From Dechloromonas sp. (lineage in GTDB: Bacteria; Pseudomonadota; Gammaproteobacteria; Burkholderiales; Rhodocyclaceae), in assembly GCA_011391255.1 (NCBI GenBank), contig JAABQV010000001.1, positions 62,001 to 126,000 of the forward strand: a stretch of 64,000 nucleotides of DNA, written 5' to 3'. Position numbers and translations under genes: made by a program. Under the pieces are notes generated by a model. That model was given only the letters and a program-made list of their open reading frames with translations. It did not search any database and was not told the origin of the DNA. The stretch's first letter is position 1. Every line of letters starts with the position of its first letter. Shown here in pieces: positions 56,345-64,000 of the stretch.

Positions 56345-57670
56345 ATGTTTATCAAAAAAATTCGGTTAGCAGGACTCGTTTCTGCATGTTTCGTCTGTTT
56401 TCAGCCAATATCGGTTTTTGCTGATCAGTTAACGGATGAGGCATTGGCCTTGCTCAACGCCAATAAGGGCAGCGCAGCTTATGCCTTGCTTGAGCCCCAG
56501 GAAAGCGCGCGGGCTGGAGACACTGGCTACGATTTCCTGCTCGGCCTGGCAGCGCTAGAAGTCGGGCAAAATACCCGCGCTGTCTTTGCCCTGGAGCGCG
56601 TGCTTGCGATTGATCCCACCAATGTTCGGGCGCGGGCAGAAATAGCCCGGGCTTACCTGGCTCTTGGTGAAGTCGAGACTGCGCAGCAGGAGTTCGAGAC
56701 GGTTCAGAAGCAAGGTGTGCCTGCCGACGTATCGCTAACCCTTGATCGATATATTGCTGCCGCCAAACGTATCGGAAATCAGAACAAGCCGACAGTGAAC
56801 GCTTATGTTGAAAGCGTTTTTGGCTACGATACCAATGTCAATGTGGGTCCGAACCGGAGTTCCGTTGTTATACCCGGGTTTAGTTCAACGCCGGCAATAC
56901 TCTCCAGCGACAGCCGGGCCAACAAGGATATTTACGGGCAACTTGGGGGCGGGTTAAATGCGCGGGTTCCTGTTTCCAAGGATGTTGCCTTGCTGGCCGG
57001 GTTTTCCGGGGCGCAGCGTTGGAATCAGGACGTGAGTCAGTTCGATATGGGTAACTTTGACGCCAATGCAGGCGTTGTCGTAACCGCCGAGAAAAACGTA
57101 TTTACGCTGATGGGGCAATTTGGTTCAGTCAGCATTGACAATGCGCGCTATCGCACAGCAGCCGGTGCGACCGGTCAGTGGCAATACAACCTTGATGCAC
57201 GAAATCAGATCAGTGGATTCGTGCAGTACAGCAATTTGCACTATGTCGTTCAGACGATTCGCGACGCCAACCGCTGGGTTGGCGGTGCAGCTTATGCGCA
57301 TATGTTGAAGGATGGCGTGGTCGGGTTTGGCAGTGTCTATCTGGTCAAGGAAAAGCCGCAAGAGGCAAGCGTCGACTTTATCGGATTCGATGGCGTCGGG
57401 TTCAGGCTGGGAGCCAAGGCTGATTTGTCTAGCAAAGCCACCTTGTTTGGCGGCTTGTCCTACGAGCATCGCAGCTACTCAGCCGTTGATCCTTCCTTCC
57501 TGGTTGAGCGCAAGGACGATCAGTACGGACTATTGCTCGGTGCAACCTACGGCTTTGCCAAGGACTGGACGGTGACACCACAGGTAACCCTGACGCGTAA
57601 TCAGTCCAATACTGAACTCAATGAATATCACCGCGAAGTGGTCTCCTTGGCCATTCGTCGCGAATTTTGA
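56345..57670 (+). CDS. TPR plus outer-membrane beta-barrel protein, Slam/DUF560 (type XI secretion) type
   Basis: 441 residues. Signal peptide (1-26, ending ISVFAD), a TPR region of about 30-145 (LLGLAALEVGQNTRAVFALE, AEIARAYLALGEVETAQQEF), and a C-terminal barrel from about 155 with repeated amphipathic strands, ending in VSLAIRREF (C-terminal Phe). The barrel opens with YVESVFGYDTNVNVGPN; a GYD-x-NVN sequence at this place is typical of DUF560/Slam proteins, which move lipoproteins or soluble TbpB-like cargo across the outer membrane. The gene lies directly between two FecR genes; the next one encodes a fitting cargo. Confidence 0.8.
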   Translation: MFIKKIRLAGLVSACFVCFQPISVFADQLTDEALALLNANKGSAAYALLEPQESARAGDTGYDFLLGLAALEVGQNTRAVFALERVLAIDPTNVRARAEIARAYLALGEVETAQQEFETVQKQGVPADVSLTLDRYIAAAKRIGNQNKPTVNAYVESVFGYDTNVNVGPNRSSVVIPGFSSTPAILSSDSRANKDIYGQLGGGLNARVPVSKDVALLAGFSGAQRWNQDVSQFDMGNFDANAGVVVTAEKNVFTLMGQFGSVSIDNARYRTAAGATGQWQYNLDARNQISGFVQYSNLHYVVQTIRDANRWVGGAAYAHMLKDGVVGFGSVYLVKEKPQEASVDFIGFDGVGFRLGAKADLSSKATLFGGLSYEHRSYSAVDPSFLVERKDDQYGLLLGATYGFAKDWTVTPQVTLTRNQSNTELNEYHREVVSLAIRREF

Positions 57671-57684
57671 TCAGGAGGCTCGTG

Positions 57685-59034
57685 ATGAAGCCGGTTTTTA
57701 AGCCCCGCAGCCACCTTTTGTTGATGGCGCTTGCCGCCTGTTATCCGGTCGTTGGTTATGGCGCCGGTACCGTGCGTTTGGATTTTGCCGTGGGATCTGT
57801 CGTTGCAGTCACCCCTTCGGGCACACAAAGACCTCTGGCCAAAGGCGCCGACGTTTTTTCAGGTGAAACAATCCGCACAGGCCCTGACGGTAGGGCTCAG
57901 TTGCGCTTTGACGATGGGGCAATGGTTTCCTTGCAGCCTCAATCGGAATTCCGTCTTGATAATTACCAGTTTTCCGGTACTCAAAACGGCCAGGAAAAGG
58001 GCTTCTTTTCCTTGTTGAAAGGTGGTTTCCGCACTCTGACCGGAATTGTCGGGCGGACAAACAAGGACAATTACAAGGTGACCACTGCGGTTGCCACCAT
58101 TGGTATTCGCGGCACCGAGTACACGATCTCATACCTTGATTCCAATGCCATTTCGATCTCCAACGGCGAGGGCTCCATTGAGGTGTGTAACGGCGCTGGC
58201 TGCGTGATTTTGCGCAGTGGCGACTCGGCAATTGTTGAAGGCCCCAATTCTCCATTGCGATTGACTGATACCCGGCCGCGTCTTGATCCGCCTCAGATTC
58301 CGCAACCGCTTCTTGCTACTTTTTCAACCAGTGAGGGGCGCAATCCTGACGGTTCTTTGGCTATAGCACCTCAAATGGTTTCCGGCCCTGGCTATACAAT
58401 GGCTTTTGCGGGCTTTGATACATCTGGCTCCAGTCTGTCCCCGGATACTCGCAGCGACGTGACGGCTCAATTTGATGCATCTAGCACGCTCACCTCGGCG
58501 ACCGGGGGGGGGAGTACATTTAATGTAGCTAGTATTGCTGGAGGGTTTTCGGCTGACGGAGTCATTGGCTGGGGACGTTGGTCGACCGGTACGGCAAGCA
58601 ATGTTGGAGGCTCCTCATCACTGGTTGATGTCAAAGACTTCCACTACGCGGTTGGTAAGACTACAGCTGCGGGCGAGTTGACGGCACTGGCAGGCCTGAC
58701 TGCTACATATAATATGATCGGTTACACGTTGCCAACGTCTTCCAGCGGAGGAGTTGGCGGAGCGCCAAGCGGTACGCTGACGGCGTCGTTTGGTGCATCA
58801 TTAATGAATTTGTCGTTGAACCTTACTGTTCCGTTTGGAGGGGTTTCCCACAACCTCTCTGGATCAACATCATCATTAGTCGCTCCGACGTTTGCACTAG
58901 ATTTAACCGGTACATCTGCGTTTGGGATTGCTTCAGGGTTTTTTGCTGGTACTAATGCTTCGCACGCTGGCATTTCATATAGGGTTAATGCAGGCAGTGA
59001 CACTATATCGGGTGCGGTCGCGTTCAAACGTTGA
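57685..59034 (+). CDS. FecR-domain protein with TbpB-like C-terminal barrel (candidate secreted cargo)
   Basis: 449 residues from ATG 57685 (AGGAGG 6 nt upstream; the ORF opens 18 bp earlier). Possible lipobox LAAC with C19, or signal-peptidase I cleavage near GYGA. FecR domain at about 30-190 (VSLQPQSEFRLDNYQFSGTQ, VATIGIRGTEYTI). From about 295 the pattern GWGRWS ... HYAVGKTT ... YNMIGYTLPT ... GFFAGTNASHAGISYRV ... GAVAFKR is the TbpB/lipoprotein-type barrel known from Slam cargo. A G9 tract (58504-58512) lies between the domains. It starts 14 bp after the Slam-like gene. Confidence 0.82.
   Translation: MKPVFKPRSHLLLMALAACYPVVGYGAGTVRLDFAVGSVVAVTPSGTQRPLAKGADVFSGETIRTGPDGRAQLRFDDGAMVSLQPQSEFRLDNYQFSGTQNGQEKGFFSLLKGGFRTLTGIVGRTNKDNYKVTTAVATIGIRGTEYTISYLDSNAISISNGEGSIEVCNGAGCVILRSGDSAIVEGPNSPLRLTDTRPRLDPPQIPQPLLATFSTSEGRNPDGSLAIAPQMVSGPGYTMAFAGFDTSGSSLSPDTRSDVTAQFDASSTLTSATGGGSTFNVASIAGGFSADGVIGWGRWSTGTASNVGGSSSLVDVKDFHYAVGKTTAAGELTALAGLTATYNMIGYTLPTSSSGGVGGAPSGTLTASFGASLMNLSLNLTVPFGGVSHNLSGSTSSLVAPTFALDLTGTSAFGIASGFFAGTNASHAGISYRVNAGSDTISGAVAFKR
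58504..58512 (+). repeat. G9 homopolymer tract in the cargo gene
   Basis: Nine consecutive G, the longest such run I see in the window, codes for Gly-Gly-Gly between the FecR and barrel domains. Slippage by one base would remove the barrel. Confidence 0.6.
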
Positions 59035-59986
59035 TTATCCAGTTGAGATAATCATTGCGCGCTTCGGTGCCACAGATTTTTTCGGCCGCCAGTCGTGCTG
59101 CTTTGCCGATGGCTTCGCGCTGATATGTATTTTTTCGCCAGGCCATCAACTGGTCGTACGCTTCTTCCTGGCTGCTAAACAGGCGGCCGTTTTCCCCGTT
59201 GTTGATCCAATGCAGGTAGCCCCCATGTTCGTGCGCCAGAACAGGTAGTCCGCTGGCCATGGCTTCAATGACTACAAGGCCTGCAGCTTCCGGAAGGGAA
59301 GCAGAAGTCCGGTAGAAAAATGCATCCAGGTTCCCGAGGAAATCTTCGGGGGGCAATGTTCCTGTCGGTAGCAAATTAACGTTTGGGGTCTGGCCAATGC
59401 TTGCTTTCAGCGAAGTTCCGCCCATTAGGCTGGTTTCGATGTTGTTCCAGGCCAGCATTTTGTAGAGCGATGGATCGTCTGGGTGATGCTTGTCCAACTC
59501 GTCCCGTGAGTGGCGGCCGATACGAAAGCGGGTTCCCTGTCTATGTCGGGAAGGATGGAATCGATTGAGATCAATCGGTGGCGAAGAAACTCTTCCTGGC
59601 AGCGCGAGCGTGGTTTTGAGCGTTTCCGAAACGAACTCCAGTTCGACTTTGGGTAAGGTCGGGCGCTCCAGAAACGATAGAAATGCAAAGGTTCGGGTCA
59701 GCGAGAAAAGGTTGCAGATCACGATCAGGCGCTTTGGGCGAACGTGATCAAGCCAGATGCCGGTATCGATATGCGTTCCCAGCAGGATGAGCGTGCCGCC
59801 GCGTGGCATCTGACCACTGAATGGGGAAATCGTCTTGGCGCGATGCTGGGTGGCAGCGCTGCTTGAGCGATCCGTCCACAGGATCGTCGGTGCGGCCGCG
59901 CTGAGCAGAGCGGCAAGTGATGATGCGTGAGCCTCGGTGCCGCCAATGCCATCGAAGCGCGTGACAATATGTATGGTGTCCGTCAT
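59024..59986 (-). CDS. GT4-family glycosyltransferase
   Basis: 320 residues from ATG 59986 (MTDTIHIVTRFDGIGGTEAH). GT-B fold with the glycine-rich N-terminal loop GIGGTEA and the C-terminal nucleotide-sugar motif SLPEAAGLVVIEAMASGLPV (E-x7-E) followed by HEHGGYLHWINNGENGRLF. Retaining transferase; donor and acceptor unknown. Its 3' end overlaps the FecR-barrel gene by 11 bp (convergent), and it is divergent from the O-GlcNAc transferase with 35 bp between. Confidence 0.85.
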   Translation of the reverse strand: MTDTIHIVTRFDGIGGTEAHASSLAALLSAAAPTILWTDRSSSAATQHRAKTISPFSGQMPRGGTLILLGTHIDTGIWLDHVRPKRLIVICNLFSLTRTFAFLSFLERPTLPKVELEFVSETLKTTLALPGRVSSPPIDLNRFHPSRHRQGTRFRIGRHSRDELDKHHPDDPSLYKMLAWNNIETSLMGGTSLKASIGQTPNVNLLPTGTLPPEDFLGNLDAFFYRTSASLPEAAGLVVIEAMASGLPVLAHEHGGYLHWINNGENGRLFSSQEEAYDQLMAWRKNTYQREAIGKAARLAAEKICGTEARNDYLNWIINV

Positions 59987-60021
59987 GATTCCAGTCCGTC
60001 CCGTGGAGATGAATTGTAACA

Positions 60022-62142
60022 ATGAGTGAGCGTGCAGAATCGCCCGAACAGCGCCTTGGTCTGGCTCTGAGTGACGGTGAGCAATTGGATCCCGCTGCCT
60101 GGTTTTCGCTGGGCGCGGAATTGCATCAGGCTGGCAGCCTTGAGGCGGGACTGACGGCTTTTGAGCGGTTTGTTCAACTTGTTCCCGACGATATTTCCGG
60201 TTGGCACGCCGTCACTGCCTTGCGCCTCGCACTGCGGCGACCGGCGTCGGCATTGTTGGCCTGCAATGAGGCGCTGAGCAGAAATCAGGATGACCCGGCA
60301 AGTCTCTTCAATGCAGCGGTAACGCTGGAGGCGCTTGGTGACCTTGAGGCGGCACTGCATGCTTATATTCGTGTTCTTGCGATTTCCCCGGGGCATCAGG
60401 GCGCACTGCTCAATCGTGTTCCCCTTTTGGCGCGATTGCTCCGCACCGCTGAAGCAATTGATGCCGGCGAGGCTGGCGTCTCGGCGCACCCTAATTCAAG
60501 TGATGCCTGGTTCAATCTGGGCGAGGCTTTCACGTCTGCCAGTCGTCATCAGGCGGCGCTGGATGCTTACGCCAAGGCGCTCGATCTCGATCCCGGCCTA
60601 GGCAAGGCGGATGTGGCGATGGCTGTGAGCGAAGCGGCTCTTGGGCATCTGTTGCGGTCAACGGCGAGATTTGAGCGAATTTTTCGCGAGCAACCCGAGG
60701 CACTTTCGGGTTTTGCCAGCCCTCTGCTGACTGATAAATTCAGTGCCTTTCCGGATCTGGAACCGGGGCGTATCGCGCTGATTTCAGTGTACGAGGCGTA
60801 TCGTGTTTGTGAGAAAAATGCCGCCCGAACACTAACCGGATTGTTTAAGCAGGTTATTGCGGGCGATGGATGTCGCCCGCTGGATAACCCTGATTTGCCC
60901 TTTCTGGCCATAGGCTTGCCCTTGTCTGGTGAAGACCGCCTGCGGGCTGCCAGGCAGGTTGCTGCACGCATTCAATCGAGCGTTGAGGGGCGTCAGCTGG
61001 TGAAGCACACACGCCGGAAAAGTGAGCACTTACGAATCGGGTATGTCTGCGGTGATTTTCGCATGCATGCGACCAGCCATCTGCTCGGCCGCTTGTTCGG
61101 CCTGCATGATCGGGAGCGTTTTGAGGTGTTTGGCTATTCGATCGGGCCTCAAGATGACAGTGCGCTTCGGGCCGAGGTGATTGCCGGGTTCGACAGCTTC
61201 GTCGATGCCCAAATCTATGACCCGCTGGCGCTGGCCCAGCGTGTTGCCCTGGATGGTATCGACATACTGGTTGATCTGTCTGGCTATACCCTCCATTCAA
61301 AGCCGGCGAGTTTCGCCTTGCGACCAGCACCGTTGCAGGTTTCTTACCTGGCTTATCTGCAAACCTCCGGTGTTAACTGGATCGACTATGTTTTCCTCGA
61401 CAGGCAGGTGTTGACCGCAACGGAACGCAGTTTCTGGCAGGAGAAAATCCTTTATCTCCCAGATACCCTTTATATCTGCGACGACACTCCCGTGGTCAGC
61501 GATGCGCGGCCAGCACGCGAGCAATTCGGGATTCCGGCCGATGCCTTTGTCTATTGCTGCCTCAGTGCCCCTTGGAAAATAGGCGAGGAAGATTTTGCCC
61601 TGTGGATGGAAGTTTTGCATGCTGTTCCGCAGGCGGTGCTATTTCTCTATGCCGATCCGCTTGCTGCCGCAACGCACTTGCAAGCCGCCGCCGTCGAGGC
61701 CGGGATTGATCCCGAACGCCTGATTTTTAGTGGACGATTGCCGCACCAGCAACACCTGGAACGGTTTATGGTCGCAGATCTATTTCTCGACACAAAAAAC
61801 TGCAATGCGCATACAACGGCGATTGAGGCACTGGCCGCCGGATTGCCGCTGTTGACGCGCCCGGGTGTAACCGTGCAGTCGCGGGTGGCAGCTGGCTTGC
61901 TGGCGGCGCACGGTGTCGAAGAACTGGTGGCGACGAGCGATCAGGAATATGTTGCCAAGGCGATACGCTTTTCGGCAGATGCGGGATGGCGCGAGAAATT
62001 GCGCGAATCGTTGTTACGCCGGGAGGGGTCCGGATTGTTTTGCACCGAAGCCAAGGTTCGCCAGATTGAGCGCGGCTATGAAATGATCTGGCAGCGTCAT
62101 TTGGCCGGACTGGCGCCAACGGATATGGATGTGCCCGGTTAG
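60022..62142 (+). CDS. SPINDLY-type O-linked glycosyltransferase (OGT family, GT41)
   Basis: 706 residues. N-terminal TPR array at about 20-230 (SDAWFNLGEAFTSASRHQAA then LDAYAKALDLDPGLGKADV), then the GT41 catalytic region: RIGYVCGDFRMHATSHLLGR, DILVDLSGYTLHSKPASFAL, LQVSYLAYLQTSGVNWIDYV, and the C-terminal LFLDTKNCNAHTTAIEALAA with GLPLLTRPG. Bacterial members glycosylate proteins (for example adhesins or flagellin). Neighbour to a secretion pair suggests a surface-protein substrate, which is inference. Holds two exact copies of the recurrent 12-mer. Confidence 0.88.
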   Translation: MSERAESPEQRLGLALSDGEQLDPAAWFSLGAELHQAGSLEAGLTAFERFVQLVPDDISGWHAVTALRLALRRPASALLACNEALSRNQDDPASLFNAAVTLEALGDLEAALHAYIRVLAISPGHQGALLNRVPLLARLLRTAEAIDAGEAGVSAHPNSSDAWFNLGEAFTSASRHQAALDAYAKALDLDPGLGKADVAMAVSEAALGHLLRSTARFERIFREQPEALSGFASPLLTDKFSAFPDLEPGRIALISVYEAYRVCEKNAARTLTGLFKQVIAGDGCRPLDNPDLPFLAIGLPLSGEDRLRAARQVAARIQSSVEGRQLVKHTRRKSEHLRIGYVCGDFRMHATSHLLGRLFGLHDRERFEVFGYSIGPQDDSALRAEVIAGFDSFVDAQIYDPLALAQRVALDGIDILVDLSGYTLHSKPASFALRPAPLQVSYLAYLQTSGVNWIDYVFLDRQVLTATERSFWQEKILYLPDTLYICDDTPVVSDARPAREQFGIPADAFVYCCLSAPWKIGEEDFALWMEVLHAVPQAVLFLYADPLAAATHLQAAAVEAGIDPERLIFSGRLPHQQHLERFMVADLFLDTKNCNAHTTAIEALAAGLPLLTRPGVTVQSRVAAGLLAAHGVEELVATSDQEYVAKAIRFSADAGWREKLRESLLRREGSGLFCTEAKVRQIERGYEMIWQRHLAGLAPTDMDVPG
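60651..60662. repeat. GTTGCGGTCAAC, exact copy of the recurrent 12-mer
   Basis: In the OGT gene, in a frame giving Leu-Arg-Ser-Thr. Confidence 0.7.
61410..61421. repeat. GTTGACCGCAAC, exact copy of the recurrent 12-mer
   Basis: Second copy in the OGT gene, 760 bp on, in the other orientation; reads Leu-Thr-Ala-Thr. Confidence 0.7.
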
Positions 62143-62657
62143 CTGCGACCGTAGGTGACGAAGGACGCACGCGTGCCATCGCCGCTTATTAGTGGCCTGC
62201 AGTTCAGAGCCTGCCAGTGGTCGGCGGAAAATTCAGGAAACCACGCGTCACCCTCGGGTTCAAAATCGACTTCGGTGATTTCCAGTCGGTCGGCGAAAGC
62301 CATCGCCTGCCGGTAAATCTGCTCGCCGCCGATGATGAAGGCAATGCTTGGCCCCGTACTCCCTTCGGTTGCGGTCGACACCGTTTTCAGGGCATTTTCC
62401 AGTGAGTCGGCAAGCTCGGCGCCGGTCGCCGGGAAATCTTTCTGACGGCTGATGACGATATTTCGCCGCCCCGGTAGCGGGCGAAAGCGCGGTGGTAGCG
62501 ACTCCCAGGTTTTTCGTCCCATGATGACTGTGTGTCCGGCGGTTAGCGCCTTGAAGTGCGCCATGTCTTCCGGGATGTTCCAGATCAGCTGATTGTCGCG
62601 GCCGATAACGCGGTTTTTGGCTACGGCGGCGATGATGACGATTTCAGGTTTGGACAT
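62139..62657 (-). CDS. folA: Dihydrofolate reductase FolA
   Basis: Reduces dihydrofolate to tetrahydrofolate. 172 residues from ATG 62657 (MSKPEIVIIAAVAKNRVIG). Catalytic acid in WNIPEDMAHFK, NADPH-binding MGRKTWESLP and the FIIGGEQIYRQAM segment. The frame is open upstream, but that would overlap glgA. Stops overlap the OGT stop by 3 bp. Confidence 0.95.
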   Translation of the reverse strand: MSKPEIVIIAAVAKNRVIGRDNQLIWNIPEDMAHFKALTAGHTVIMGRKTWESLPPRFRPLPGRRNIVISRQKDFPATGAELADSLENALKTVSTATEGSTGPSIAFIIGGEQIYRQAMAFADRLEITEVDFEPEGDAWFPEFSADHWQALNCRPLISGDGTRASFVTYGRS

Positions 62658-62658
62658 C

Positions 62659-64000
62659 TCAGTGGCGACTTGCGATGGCGTCCTGGTATAGCGCAATGTA
62701 TTCGTGCGCGGCTTGTGCCCACGAAAAATCGCGGCGCATGCCGTTTTGCTGGATGCGCTGCCAGAGCTTTTTGTCCTGCCATGCCTGGCTGACCCGCTCC
62801 ATCGCCAGCCACAGCGCATGCGGGGTTTCATCAAGAAGAACAAAACCATTTGCCGTCTTGTCGGCCAGCGTGTCTTCATTGACATCAATGACGGTATCGG
62901 CCAGTCCGCCGGTTGCACGCACAACCGGTGGGGTGCCGTAGCGCAGGCTGTACATCTGGTTAAGGCCGCAAGGCTCGAAGCGTGATGGCATCAGGAAGGC
63001 GTCGGCACCGGCTTCAATCCGGTGTGCCAGTGCGTCATCAAAACCCAGTTTGACAGCAATCTGGCCGGGGTAGCGCTTAGCCAGATCGGCAAAGCCCGCC
63101 TCCATCAATTTGTCGCCACTGCCGAGCAGCACAAGTTGTGCTGGCAGATGCGGGATGCCGTCAGCGATGGTTAGCAGCAGGTCGTGGCCTTTTTGACTAG
63201 TCAGGCGGCTGATGACGCCGAACAGCGGCCGGTCGGCGGCTTCAGCCAACCCCATTTCGCGTTGCAGGGCGGCCTTGTTGAGGCGCTTGGTGGCAAGCCG
63301 GTTGGCAGCGTATGGGTGCGGCAGCGCCGGGTCATTGGCGGGGTTCCAGATGGCGGTATCGACGCCATTTAGAATGCCGCGTAAATGATCGCGACGGTGG
63401 CGCAGCAAGGGGGCTAGTGCGTAGCCAAAATGCTCGTCCTGAATTTCGCGGGCGTAGGTCGGGCTGACCGTTGAAAGCTGGTTGGCGAGTTGCAGGCCGG
63501 CTTTGAGGAAGGATAGCTGGCCGTGGTACTCGATGCCATCAAAACGCCAGGAGAAATTGGGCAGGCCAAAGCCGGCGACCAGCGCCTCACCACCAAAGCA
63601 GCCCTGAAAGGCAATGTTGTGTACGGTCAATACGCTGGCCGCACCACCACCGTAATGAAGGAAGGCGGGCGCCATGGCGGTTTGCCAGTCGTTGGCGTGT
63701 ACCACATCGGCGCGCCAGGCTATTGGGGACTGTTCCTGCCCAAGTAGGGCAGCAACCCTTGAGAGCAGGCCAAAGCGGATGTGATTGTCGGCCCAGTCAT
63801 GGCCGAGCGGGTCAAGGTAAGGGTTGCCGGGGCGATCGTAAAGCCCCGGGCAATCCAGTAGCAACAATTGCAGGCCATCGGATTCGGCGGCCAGCAGGCG
63901 GGCGGCCGGTAGTGAAGGTGCCAAGGAGTGGATCTCGGCAAGCAGCGTCGCTTCAGGAAAGGCTTCTTTTATCGCCGGGTAAGCCGGAATCAGTACCCGC
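62659..64000 (-). CDS. glgA: Glycogen synthase GlgA, partial: N-terminus beyond right edge
   Basis: ADP-glucose:alpha-1,4-glucan transferase (GT5). Open to the window edge, where it reads RVLIPAYPAIKEAFPEA; about 40 N-terminal residues including the KTGGL ADP-glucose motif are outside. Seen: HANDWQTAMAP, LTVHNIAFQGCFGG, GVISRLTSQKGHDLL, PSRFEPCGLNQMYSLRYGTP and ATGGLADTV. Ends 1 bp before folA begins, so the two are likely cotranscribed. Confidence 0.95.
   Translation of the reverse strand, partial: RVLIPAYPAIKEAFPEATLLAEIHSLAPSLPAARLLAAESDGLQLLLLDCPGLYDRPGNPYLDPLGHDWADNHIRFGLLSRVAALLGQEQSPIAWRADVVHANDWQTAMAPAFLHYGGGAASVLTVHNIAFQGCFGGEALVAGFGLPNFSWRFDGIEYHGQLSFLKAGLQLANQLSTVSPTYAREIQDEHFGYALAPLLRHRRDHLRGILNGVDTAIWNPANDPALPHPYAANRLATKRLNKAALQREMGLAEAADRPLFGVISRLTSQKGHDLLLTIADGIPHLPAQLVLLGSGDKLMEAGFADLAKRYPGQIAVKLGFDDALAHRIEAGADAFLMPSRFEPCGLNQMYSLRYGTPPVVRATGGLADTVIDVNEDTLADKTANGFVLLDETPHALWLAMERVSQAWQDKKLWQRIQQNGMRRDFSWAQAAHEYIALYQDAIASRH

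Overview
The window is a gene-dense, GC-rich stretch of bacterial chromosome. The protein repertoire and gene order (rpsU-yqeY-dnaG-rpoD with tsaD divergent; leuS-lptE-holA near proA; many c-di-GMP enzymes; TAXI, CHAT and FecR proteins) suggest a betaproteobacterium of the Rhodocyclales (Dechloromonas/Azonexus-like). That assignment is inference from recognised families, not a database match. I see no rRNA, tRNA, CRISPR array or complete insertion sequence.

Layout. 1-3.9 kb: macromolecular-synthesis operon on the minus strand (rpsU, yqeY, dnaG, rpoD, which runs off the left edge). 4-9 kb: tsaD, plsY, folB, a ZIP metal transporter, ybaK, xerD, ogt. 9-16.2 kb: an MFS transporter, a relic of an acyl-CoA dehydrogenase, proA, a six-cysteine mini-protein, and leuS-lptE-holA. 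16.2-24.1 kb: a FecR-SPOR protein, a small gene behind a palindrome-rich promoter region, uvrD, an HD-GYP protein, and a translationally coupled operon qor-TAXI-parA. 24.2-32.3 kb: an EAL/HD-GYP tandem, a secreted TPR-CHAT protein, and a LysR regulator facing pirin and a WrbA-like flavoprotein. 32.5-37.5 kb: an overlapping operon of membrane protein, BNR/sialidase-like protein and ArnT-like glycosyltransferase, then a CHASE-GGDEF cyclase. 37.5-45.2 kb: dnaE, a soluble chemoreceptor, yjdM, SulP and a small membrane protein. 45.2-45.7 kb: an AT-rich gene-free region with paired DnaA boxes. 45.7-53.2 kb: metG, apbC, an RHH/PIN toxin-antitoxin pair, an O-acyltransferase, a small regulator with GTTAC boxes, dcd. 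53.3-62.1 kb: an amino-acid decarboxylase, then an envelope cluster: FecR protein, TPR plus beta-barrel protein of the Slam/DUF560 (type XI secretion) kind, FecR protein with a TbpB-like C-terminal barrel, GT4 glycosyltransferase and SPINDLY-type O-GlcNAc transferase. 62.1-64 kb: folA and glgA (cut by the right edge).

Most notable observations. (1) The 12-mer GTTGCGGTCAAC occurs seven times exactly, plus four GTTGCGGTCGAC and several one-mismatch copies, where under 0.01 exact copies would be expected by chance in uniform sequence; copies lie at three convergent gene junctions. (2) The FecR / Slam-like / FecR-barrel trio looks like a type XI secretion pair with a FecR cargo; the cargo gene carries a G9 tract that could allow phase variation, and two glycosyltransferase genes follow. 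(3) leuS carries an in-frame insertion that looks like a dispersed palindromic repeat translated into protein. (4) Several genes have unusual features: an HD-GYP protein with Gln in place of the HD histidine, a membrane-free chemoreceptor with a C-terminal sensor, and a ParA with no ParB.
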